From Zopfochytrium polystomum (Eukaryota > Chytridiomycota > Chytridiomycetes > Chytridiales > Chytridiaceae): a stretch of 64,000 bases of DNA. Position numbers and translations under genes: made by a program. Below, one piece after another: positions 56,700-64,000 of the stretch. Each line of letters starts with the position of its first letter. Position 1 is the first letter of the stretch. The stretch spans positions 1 through 64,000 of the forward strand of contig JAIVFJ010000229.1 in assembly GCA_025765615.1 (NCBI GenBank). Direction: 5' to 3'. A model generated the notes under the pieces. It saw nothing but the letters and a program-made list of their open reading frames with translations. It ran no database searches and was not told the origin of the DNA.

Positions 56700-57399
56700 T
56701 CCCGCGCCTTGCTCGTCGACACCAGATCAATCTCGACCGTGATGTCAAAGACAGCCGGGTAACTCCCTTGCGCAAGTAGTCAGGACCACACCCGCAACCA
56801 AGGCGGCCGTTGAACTTTGGACGCCGAGGAGCTGGATGACAAAAGTCCAAGAAACGTGTCAGGTCCCGCTCGCTTTTCACTCGAACAAACTGGAAAGAGC
56901 AGCGTTCAAGAGAACTAACCTTAAGAATGGAACTAAAGCGCATCGGTCTGCAAAAATCTGCAGGCGGTCGTATCAGGGATGTGACAATTGATGCAGAAGC
57001 TGCCTGCGCAGCAGCTCTTTCTGCGGCAGCAACTGCAGATTCAGCTGTGACGGCTGCAGGAATGGCGTCCGTGGTCTTTTTGTTCTTGGCTTGCCGACGT
57101 TTGGATACTACGTTTGGAACTGATGGAGATTAGATGTCGTCAGACAAGCTGTCTGTAATTGAAGTATCTCCATACATCAGTTTCTTCCTCTGCACTCCTT
57201 TGGAGTATCGGGGATAAAACATACGGTCTTCACTTTTCCTGGTTGCATATGCCCACTGAGATGGTGATGCTCGGTCTGTCGGGGGAGGGGGAGGTTTCTA
57301 TGAACGGTGATGATACTTTGGGGCGAGTAAGGCCAGGGGATCCACCTTGAACGTTTCGGCCTCGCGCGTATGCATGAGGCTTCGCAAGGCAGGCAAAAA
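56700..57399. other. Unassigned DNA
   Basis: No recognisable gene. A short Ala-rich plus-strand frame at 56927-57133 is probably chance. Confidence 0.45.
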
Positions 57400-57644
57400 A
57401 GCTAACATGGCGTGATGGAGGAACGAGATTTTGATGGGGACCGACTATTTGATCAAACTCGGTGCAGGAAGCCTATTCCAGAGTGCAGTTCTCATAAAAA
57501 GGCGAGAAGTTTGTCTAATCCAAGAGAGTAACCAGCTATATCTGTGCAGTTGCGAGAATAGAGTAAACTAAACCAACTCACAACTGTTGAGATATTCGAG
57601 AACCTGAATAAGGATCTTCATGTGTTGCTTGCTGGGAACCTTGC
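57400..57644 (-). pseudogene. Old Copia relic, part right of the break in coding order
   Basis: On the minus strand, starting at the Gypsy insertion point, VPSKQHMKILIQVLEYLNSC matches the Copia region after the AVSYLS block. It continues the relic at 62955-63315; the full Gypsy copy sits between. Stops follow within about 20 codons. Confidence 0.7.
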
Positions 57645-57997
57645 TGTTATGAATCACCCTCTGGAAACCTCTGGAACCTTCTAGAACATTCCTTCATGGA
57701 ACCTTCTGGAACCTTCTGGAACCTTCTAGAACATTCCTTCATGGAACCTTGTGGAACCTTCTGGAACCTTCTTTGCTTTCCTGACTTGTCTTGTTGTCAT
57801 TGGTATCATTGGTATCATTGTATTACTAATTGCTCTTTCTGGAACTTTCTTTGAGTCTTGACAAGGAACACTCTCAAAAGGTATAAAAGGGGGATGGGGG
57901 ACCTGTCCCATCCCTCAAGTGAATTATTGTTTCCAATACAATCATCACTCCTCTCAGTTCCTTGTCTGCCTTGTCCTGTCCTGTCCTGTTCCTGACA
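57645..57997 (+). repeat. 5' LTR of the full Gypsy copy
   Basis: TGTTATGAATC to TTCCTGACA. It contains three TTCTGGAACC-type repeats near the left end, TATAAAA at 57882-57888 and AAGTGAATTAT at 57917-57927. Confidence 0.96.
57882..57888 (+). promoter_or_regulatory. LTR TATA box
   Basis: TATAAAA. Transcription would start 25-35 bases downstream, which places the RNA 5' end at or next to AAGTGAATTAT (57917). Confidence 0.75.
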
Positions 57998-57999
57998 TC

Positions 58000-58010
58000 A
58001 TAATTCACTT
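58000..58010 (+). promoter_or_regulatory. Self-priming primer-binding site
   Basis: ATAATTCACTT starts two bases after the LTR and is the exact reverse complement of AAGTGAATTAT at 57917-57927 in the same LTR. This is the arrangement of Tf1 and sushi-type elements, where the RNA 5' end folds back to prime reverse transcription. The same pair is present in the copy at 16428. Confidence 0.85.
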
Positions 58011-58037
58011 CACCCTCTCCCACTACTCTCTGCCATC

Positions 58038-58961
58038 ATGTCTGACCCAAACAACACCTTCCCTGATGCAACTGCCTTCCAAGCCTTGATGGACCAATTA
58101 CAAGCCCTCTCAAGACAGACACACCAACTTCAAGAACAAGTCCTTCACCAGCAGCACCAGCTTCAACAACAACTTCACCAACAAGAACATCAAGCTCTTC
58201 CCCTGCCTCAAGCCAACCAAGCAAGAGAGCCCAAGGTTCCTAGCCCTGACAAGTTCACTGGGCTGGCCAAAGACCTTAGGAACTTCATGGCCACTGTGGA
58301 GAATGTCATCCTTCTCCAACCTTCAAGATTTCCCAGTGAGCAAGTCAAGGTTCTTTTCACAAGCACCCTCCTGTCTGGTCAAGCTCAATCATGGTACAGA
58401 TCTCTCCCAAGCACACCCACCACCCTGCAAGAGCTCTGGGAGGGGCTGGAAGCTACCTTTGGTGACCCCTACGCATCTTGGACAGCAAGATCCAAGCTCA
58501 AGCATATCAAGCAAGGAAAGCAATCTTGTGTGGCCTACACCAACCAATTCAAGCAACTAGCCAGAGACTCTGGATACAATGATGCAGCTCTGATGGAGCT
58601 GTACCATGATGGTCTCCATGAGTCTATCCAAGACATGCTCTCCCAGTCTCTGCACATCCCTGAGACCTTGGAAGAGTACATTCTCCTTGCCATCAAGATT
58701 GACAACAGACTCTACTCCAAGAGGCTGAAGCAAAGACAAGTAGGAACTCCATCAAGACCTACCCCAGTTCCTCAAGCTCTCACAGTTCCTGAACCCATGC
58801 AAGTGGATGCAGTTGAGACACTTCCTAAGGGTCCTCTGAGCCAAGAGGAGAAAACAAGGAGGGCCCAGCAGGGACTGTGTTTTTACTGTGGCTCCAAGGA
58901 GCATGCTGTCAAGGACTGCCCAAGGAAGAAGCACCCAAACTCCCAGGTCCAGGCTCACTGA
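58038..58961 (+). CDS. gag: Gypsy Gag, full copy (307 aa)
   Basis: It is nearly identical to the Gag at 16776-17699; one visible difference is Pro for Thr in VGTPSRP. It has the same Gln/His-rich N-terminus, capsid core and single CCHC knuckle CFYCGSKEHAVKDC. The stop is TGA at 58959-58961. Pol is in the -1 frame and overlaps the Gag end, so Pol must be made by -1 frameshifting or another recoding step. I found no textbook slippery heptamer in the overlap; runs such as TGTTTTTACTG and AAGGAAGAAG are candidates. Confidence 0.95.
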   Translation: MSDPNNTFPDATAFQALMDQLQALSRQTHQLQEQVLHQQHQLQQQLHQQEHQALPLPQANQAREPKVPSPDKFTGLAKDLRNFMATVENVILLQPSRFPSEQVKVLFTSTLLSGQAQSWYRSLPSTPTTLQELWEGLEATFGDPYASWTARSKLKHIKQGKQSCVAYTNQFKQLARDSGYNDAALMELYHDGLHESIQDMLSQSLHIPETLEEYILLAIKIDNRLYSKRLKQRQVGTPSRPTPVPQALTVPEPMQVDAVETLPKGPLSQEEKTRRAQQGLCFYCGSKEHAVKDCPRKKHPNSQVQAH

Positions 58962-61900
58962 GGGGCAATTCCCTGGAGCCTCCTCCAAGCTGCCCCTGTT
59001 TCATCACCACCACCAGCACCACAAACACCTCAGATTCCAAGCCCCACCAACTCACCATGGATGTCAAGATTCAACTCTCACCCAAGTCAACCATCACAAC
59101 CAAGGCCCTTATCGACTCTGGATCATCCTGCAACATCATTGATGCCACCCTTGCCAAGTCTTGTGCCATTCCTACGATCAAGAAATCCGCACCCCTCAAG
59201 GTCCACTTTGCCAATCATGCTCTGTTCAAGGAAATCAGCCATGAAACCAAGCTAAACCTCCACATCCAAGACTTTCCACCATCCATGGTCAATCTGGAAG
59301 TATTGGATCTTGGCTCACCCACATTCTCTGTCATCCTGGGATTACCATGGCTGCAAGCCCAGAACCCTGCCATTGATTGGGTCACTGGTCAAGTCCAACC
59401 TCCACCAATTGGAACAGTCACCCAAAACTCAAGTCAAGCCCCCAAGTCTCATGCTCTCAAGCCCTTGATTCAAGATTCACAGCCAGCCAAGACTCAAGTT
59501 CCACAGTTCACAGTTCACAGTCAAGATTCAAGTAGAGCTCATAGAGCTCACAGTCATGGCCATGACTCTTGTTCACAGAACCCACAGTCAAAGATTCAAG
59601 TACCACAGTTCACAGTCCACATTCAAGATTCAAGTTCCACAGCTCACAGTCTTTGCCAAGAACAGAACTCTCAGTCAAAGATTCAAGAATCACAGTTCCC
59701 AGTCAAGAATTCAAGCCCCACTGCTGAGGAGCACGACAACCTGGACCCATCAGACCTTTTGCTGGCATCCAAGCTACCAAAAGAATATCTCCCTTATGCT
59801 GATGTGTTTTCCAAGACCAAGGCAGACCTGCTACCAGCTCAGAGGCCTTATGACTGTGAAATCCCACTCAAGGATGAAACTTGCAGCCCACCTTTCAAGC
59901 CACTGTACCACCTCTCTCCACCAGAAGCCAAGGCCCTCCAAGAATACATTGAAGAAATGCTGAACAAGGGATTCATCCAACCTTCCAAGTCACCAGCTGG
60001 AGCTCCCATCTTTTTTGTCAAGAAGAAGGATGGGGGACTGAGACCCTGTGTGGACTACAGAGATCTCAATGAGATGACAGTCAAGAACCGCTATCCACTG
60101 CCTCTCATCTCTGAATTACTGGACAAACTGAGCCATGCAAGGATATTTTCCAAGATTGACCTCAGAGGTGCCTACAATTTGGTCAGAATTAAGCCCCAGG
60201 ATCAATGGAAGACTGCCTTCAGATGCAAATACGGTCACTTTGAGTACTTGGTCATGCCCTTTGGACTTACCAATGCTCCAGCTATTTTCCAAGGCATGAT
60301 GAATGACATCTTCAGGGATATTCTGGACCTTTTTGTCATTGTCTACCTGGATGATATCCTGGTATTTTCATCTGACACTGCAAGCCATATGGGACATGTC
60401 AAGACTGTCTTGGAGAGACTCAGACAGCATCACCTCTATGCAAAGCTGGAGAAGTGTGAATTCCACAAGACCTCCATTGAGTTTTTGGGGTTCATTGTGT
60501 CTGACAAAGGGATCTCCATGGCACCAGACAAGATCCAAACTATTCTTGAATGGAAGGCTCCAAATTCCATCAAGGATGTACAAAGCTTCCTTGGATTTTG
60601 CAACTTCTACAGAACCTTCATTGCCAACTATTCTGCCATAGCCAAGCCTCTCACTGATCTCACCAAGAAGACCACCAAGTTTGAATGGACCCCAGCAGCA
60701 GAGCAAGCCTGGCTAGCTCTTAAGACAGCAACCACAAGTGCACCACTCCTTAAGCATGTGGATCCCTTGCTTCCCTTCACCTTGGAAACTGATGCCTCAG
60801 ACTATGCCCTTGGCGCTGTTCTGTCCCAGCCAAGCTCTCAGGACCCCTCTGCTCCTCTGCATCCAGTGGCATATTACTCCAGGAAGCTGAACAGTGCTGA
60901 GTGTAACTACACAGTCCATGACAAGGAGTTGCTTGCAATTGTGGAAGCATTCAAATTCTGGAGACACTACTTGGCTGGTTCTAAAAACATCTCTGTCTAT
61001 TCGGATCACAAGAACCTCACCTTCTTCAGGGCAAGGAGGTTGCTCAAGCAGAGGCATGCCAGGTGGGCTGAACTGCTCTCTGAGTATGACTTTAAGCTGT
61101 GCTATTCTCCTGGCCACCTTAACACTGTGGCTGATGCCCTGTCAAGAAGAACAGACCTTGCACCTGAAGGGGGAGATGGTTTCACCCCACCATCCAAGAC
61201 ACACCTTTCATTGCTTCCTGACAGTGTGTGGGCCATTGCTATTTCCAAGGACCCCAAGCCTCACAAGATTCAAATCAGCCAAGAAGAGGAAAAACTTGAG
61301 ATACTCAAGACAAGGCATGATGCAGCAACAGCTGGACACCCAGGAGAGCACAAGACATATGAGCTTGTTTCCAGAGACTTCTACTGGCCAGGCATGAGGA
61401 AGTACATCAAGAACTATGTCAGCAGCTGTGAAACCTGTCAAAGAAACAAATCCAGCAGACACAAGCCCTATGGACTTCTGGAGCCCCTCCCAATTGCCAT
61501 CAGCCCTTGGTCATCAATATCCATGGACTTCATTGTGAAACTGCCCCCATCCCATGGATTTGACTCTATCCTTGTTGTCATCTGCAGAAGGACAAAGTTG
61601 GCCCATTTCATCCCCTGCACTGAGAATATAGATGCACAAGGAACAGCAGACCTGTTTTTGCAGCACATATTCAGGCTCCATGGGCTGCCTCAGTCAATCG
61701 TCAGTGACAGAGGACCACAGTTCAGATCTCAATTTTGGAAAGCACTCACAGCAGCCCTTGGAATCAAGTCTCAACTGTCAACTGCTTATCACCCTCAGAC
61801 TGATGGACAAACAGAAAGAACAAACCAGACTCTGGAGCTGTATTTGAGGTGCTATGTCAGCTATCAACAGGATGATTGGCCCACCCTCCTTCCACTGGCA

Positions 61901-62596
61901 GAATTTGCTCTCAACAATTCTCTCCACTCAAGCACCCAGCTATCTCCTTTCTTTGCAACCTATGGCTTCAATCCAAGAGGAGATCTTCTGGGACAAGAGA
62001 CCCTATCCAATGTCCAAGCTCCTGCTGCGGCTTCACACTTGCATAAGCTCAAGATCATCAGCACCTTCCTGGACTCCACCCTGAAGCAAGCCCAAGAAGA
62101 TGCCTCAAGATTTGCCAACACTCACAGAATGGACCATGACCTTGCTGTGGGTCAGCAAGTTTGGCTTCTGAGGAAGAACTTGCAGACCAAAAGACCAAGT
62201 CCCAAGCTAGACAACCTCAAGTTGGGTCCTTTCAAGATCTTGGAGCAAATCAATCCAGTCACCTTCAAGCTGGATCTCCCTGCATCCATGAAGATCCACC
62301 CAGTTTTCCATGTCAGCCTTTTAGAGAAGTTTGTGGCCAATTCCATTCCAGGCAGAGTTGTTCCTCCTCCTCCTCCAGTTGAGGTAGAAGGTGAAGAGGA
62401 ATTTGAGGTTGAACAAATCTTGGATGCCAAGTGGTTTGGAAGAACACTCAAGTTCCTTGTTAAGTGGAAAGGTTACTCAGATGCTGACAACACCTGGGAA
62501 CCTGAGTCAAACCTCACTCACTGCCAAGACCTTCTGCTCGAGTTCAAGACCAGGTACCCCACCAAGTTGCAGAAGAGGCCTAAAAGGGGGAGATGA
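58877..62596 (+). CDS. pol: Gypsy Pol: protease, RT, RNase H, integrase, chromodomain (1239 aa open)
   Basis: Domains in order: aspartic protease (IDSGSSCN, and ILGLPWLQ near its end); a Ser/Gln-rich linker with repeated KIQ and QDSS motifs; reverse transcriptase (FFVKKKDGGLRPCVDYRDLN, KIDLRGAYN, YLDDILVF); RNase H (TDASDYALGAVLSQ, YSDHKNL, HRNTVADALSRR-like DALSRR); integrase with zinc finger HPGEHKTYEL...CETCQRNK and core residues in SMDFIVKLP, VSDRGPQF and QTDGQTERTNQ; then a chromodomain with KFLVKWKGYSDADNTWEP near the C-terminus. The chromodomain puts it among chromoviruses and probably guides insertion to marked chromatin. Its stop abuts the 3' LTR. No internal stop, so it is probably competent. 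Confidence 0.96.
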   Translation: MFLLWLQGACCQGLPKEEAPKLPGPGSLRGNSLEPPPSCPCFITTTSTTNTSDSKPHQLTMDVKIQLSPKSTITTKALIDSGSSCNIIDATLAKSCAIPTIKKSAPLKVHFANHALFKEISHETKLNLHIQDFPPSMVNLEVLDLGSPTFSVILGLPWLQAQNPAIDWVTGQVQPPPIGTVTQNSSQAPKSHALKPLIQDSQPAKTQVPQFTVHSQDSSRAHRAHSHGHDSCSQNPQSKIQVPQFTVHIQDSSSTAHSLCQEQNSQSKIQESQFPVKNSSPTAEEHDNLDPSDLLLASKLPKEYLPYADVFSKTKADLLPAQRPYDCEIPLKDETCSPPFKPLYHLSPPEAKALQEYIEEMLNKGFIQPSKSPAGAPIFFVKKKDGGLRPCVDYRDLNEMTVKNRYPLPLISELLDKLSHARIFSKIDLRGAYNLVRIKPQDQWKTAFRCKYGHFEYLVMPFGLTNAPAIFQGMMNDIFRDILDLFVIVYLDDILVFSSDTASHMGHVKTVLERLRQHHLYAKLEKCEFHKTSIEFLGFIVSDKGISMAPDKIQTILEWKAPNSIKDVQSFLGFCNFYRTFIANYSAIAKPLTDLTKKTTKFEWTPAAEQAWLALKTATTSAPLLKHVDPLLPFTLETDASDYALGAVLSQPSSQDPSAPLHPVAYYSRKLNSAECNYTVHDKELLAIVEAFKFWRHYLAGSKNISVYSDHKNLTFFRARRLLKQRHARWAELLSEYDFKLCYSPGHLNTVADALSRRTDLAPEGGDGFTPPSKTHLSLLPDSVWAIAISKDPKPHKIQISQEEEKLEILKTRHDAATAGHPGEHKTYELVSRDFYWPGMRKYIKNYVSSCETCQRNKSSRHKPYGLLEPLPIAISPWSSISMDFIVKLPPSHGFDSILVVICRRTKLAHFIPCTENIDAQGTADLFLQHIFRLHGLPQSIVSDRGPQFRSQFWKALTAALGIKSQLSTAYHPQTDGQTERTNQTLELYLRCYVSYQQDDWPTLLPLAEFALNNSLHSSTQLSPFFATYGFNPRGDLLGQETLSNVQAPAAASHLHKLKIISTFLDSTLKQAQEDASRFANTHRMDHDLAVGQQVWLLRKNLQTKRPSPKLDNLKLGPFKILEQINPVTFKLDLPASMKIHPVFHVSLLEKFVANSIPGRVVPPPPPVEVEGEEEFEVEQILDAKWFGRTLKFLVKWKGYSDADNTWEPESNLTHCQDLLLEFKTRYPTKLQKRPKRGR

Positions 62597-62949
62597 TGTT
62601 ATGAATCACCCTCTGGAAACCTCTGGAACCTTCTAGAACATTCCTTCATGGAACCTTCTGGAACCTTCTGGAACCTTCTAGAACATTCCTTCATGGAACC
62701 TTGTGGAACCTTCTGGAACCTTCTTTGCTTTCCTGACTTGTCTTGTTGTCATTGGTATCATTGGTATCATTGTATTACTAATTGCTCTTTCTGGAACTTT
62801 CTTTGAGTCTTGACAAGGAACACTCTCAAAAGGTATAAAAGGGGGATGGGGGACCTGTCCCATCCCTCAAGTGAATTATTGTTTCCAATACAATCATCAC
62901 TCCTCTCAGTTCCTTGTCTGCCTTGTCCTGTCCTGCCCTGTTCCTGACA
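62597..62949 (+). repeat. 3' LTR of the full Gypsy copy
   Basis: Same length as the 5' LTR, with one base difference seen. It is followed by target duplication CTTGC. Confidence 0.96.
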
Positions 62950-62954
62950 CTTGC

Positions 62955-63315
62955 TGAAACTACCAAGATATGAAACGGCTGGGGCAAGGTCTGGTCAAGT
63001 GTGTCTTGCAAGGTAGTTGATGCTGCCAACGATTGCCTGGTACAATCTCTGATCTGCAGCTGCTTTGTCGATCCTACGTGGTTGAAGATTGAGACTACTG
63101 GGATGGGCAGTTACTGCAGTGCGGTTGTTGATAAGGTTGGCATGGCGCTGAAGGAACTCCTTGATATAAGCTTTCTTGTGAAAGAAGATTCTGTTATGGT
63201 GATATTCCAGCTGCATATCAAGGATGGTTTTTGATTGCTCCCATTTTGCAGAGTTTGTAACAAGATTAAACAAGGCAATGGCAGAAGAAGTTTTGCCAGA
63301 ATCACCAAAAAACAA
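62955..63315 (-). pseudogene. Old Copia relic, part left of the break in coding order
   Basis: On the minus strand, NRIFFHKKAYIKEFLQRHA and YQAIVGSINYLARHT match the Copia reverse-transcriptase end. A stop follows ARHT, but APAVSYLGSFSK continues in frame up to the Gypsy insertion and resumes at 57639. The family is not the one with LTRs at 15684 and 22400, judged by sequence. It is heavily decayed. Confidence 0.75.
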
Positions 63316-63479
63316 ATATTATTGACTTAGCTTGCTGTGTGGATGATGTGTCAGTCAATCTGACAAAGGAGGATGCAGTGGCCTCCCAGAAGATCGCACT
63401 TTCCTGACAACTGTTTTGATTTAGGTGGCTGTTCAACTCCAGCAGTCAGTGCAGTGGTAATGAACTGTTCCATGTAGAT
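63316..63479. other. Gap between two transposon relics
   Basis: I see no feature here. Confidence 0.4.
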
Positions 63480-64000
63480 TGGCACATAAAATATGCTGTT
63501 GAGGTATATGTTCCTGATATACACTGTGCCAGTGTCCCAGTTGATTCAGGCAGCCATTTCAGCGAGTTCACAAAGACTATTGATTTGGACAAGAGGTGAG
63601 TGAGTTTTCTGAATATCAATGCAATGACACTAAGTGGGGCCCTTAGCCATGAGCCGTTTGAAAGCTCTCCACAGTGATTCAGGTCTGGAGATTGATCTGG
63701 CCACTCAACACAATGAAACCCTTGCTCTTCCAGCCATCCCTTGGTGTATTTTGAAGCGTGCTTGGGGTTGATGTCTTGCTGAAAGGGATTCCTGCATTCC
63801 ATCCAGACTGGGGCTAAGAGAATTTTCCAGAATTGTCACATATTGTTCCGAGACCATTATCCCTTCGACAAATGCCATTTGCAGCACTCTAGTCCAGGTC
63901 ATAGTACCCCAAACCATCTGGGAACCGCCACTTAACTTCTTGGTGGGTTGTGCGTGTCGCTCTTGCAATGGTTTTCCTGGGATTCTCCAAGCGTAAGCCA
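63480..64000 (-). pseudogene. Tc1/mariner transposase relic (C-terminal part)
   Basis: On the minus strand the frame 63968-63705 has GGSQMVWGTMTWTRVLQMAF and EQYVTILENSLSPSL. After a frame change near 63790 follow FQQDINPKHASKYTKGWLEE, VEWPDQSPDLN and, in a third frame, ESLWRAFKRLMAKGP. These are the conserved blocks around the second and third acidic residues of a Tc1-type DDE transposase, which cuts and pastes DNA. Frame breaks and a stop soon after show it is dead. The N-terminal part lies beyond the window. Confidence 0.85.

Larger units (their letters stand above)
57645..62949 (+). mobile_element. Full-length Gypsy chromovirus, self-priming type
   Basis: The LTRs are 57645-57997 and 62597-62949 (353 bp), differing by one base that I could see (T versus C in the CCTGTCCTG run). 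The target duplication CTTGC lies at 57640-57644 and 62950-62954. Gag and Pol are both open. The LTRs carry 45 bases more than those of the copy at 16428, a tandem duplication of a TTCTGGAACC-rich unit. The primer site is complementary to the LTR's own transcript start region instead of a tRNA. All required parts seem present, so it may be active. Confidence 0.95.

Noticed and set aside
1..64000. CRISPR array, bacterial operons or rRNA genes
   Set aside because: No regularly spaced direct repeats with unique spacers, no ribosome-binding-site operons and no rRNA-like sequence; spliced genes show a eukaryotic nuclear origin.

Overview
The window is nuclear DNA of a eukaryote. Its genes are split by short GT-AG introns (58-200 bp), it carries several classes of eukaryotic transposon, and its microsatellites are abundant. 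Self-primed chromoviral Gypsy elements, a Helitron with introns, TKL kinases joined to Sel1 repeats and a TIR-Sel1 protein together suggest an early-diverging, chytrid-like fungus. That placement is an inference; no marker fixes the species.

Left part (1-8150): the 5' part of a small PB1-like gene on the minus strand, a purine-rich low-complexity stretch, then an intact four-exon minus-strand gene (4008-7714) joining an arrestin-like fold to an SH3 domain. Next come a 7.1 kb decayed Helitron (8153-15301) whose first exon is an array of zinc knuckles, and a run of retroelements (15684-22811): a Copia LTR, a WD40 fragment fused to ankyrin repeats, a deletion-derivative Gypsy element inserted in those ankyrin repeats with a perfect target duplication, and a 5'-truncated Copia element with its 3' LTR.

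Middle (22812-35280): repeats, a large glutamine/serine-rich minus-strand gene broken by many single-base frame changes (25741-28926), the intact three-exon TCTP gene (30774-31604), and AT-rich repeat-bearing DNA.

Right-centre (35288-55477) is the most unusual part. One family of minus-strand signalling genes lies in a cluster: a decayed kinase paralogue (35288-38354), a six-exon TKL kinase of 491 aa (39571-41604), a Sel1 scrap (42618-42930), a thirteen-exon 1393-aa protein with a duplicated glycine-loop exon, a kinase domain and seven Sel1 repeats (47782-53060), and 380 bp upstream of it a three-exon 622-aa TIR-Sel1 protein (53440-55477). Conserved exon borders, intron duplications and a pseudogene show an expanding and decaying family. 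Receptor-like or immune-like signalling is a reasonable but untested reading. Exon models were derived by hand; reading frame and codon count close for each intact gene named here.

Right end (55600-64000): plus-strand fragments that resemble a BTB domain, then a complete Tf1-type self-priming Gypsy element (57645-62949, LTRs differing at one base) nested in an older Copia relic, and a Tc1/mariner transposase relic at the edge.
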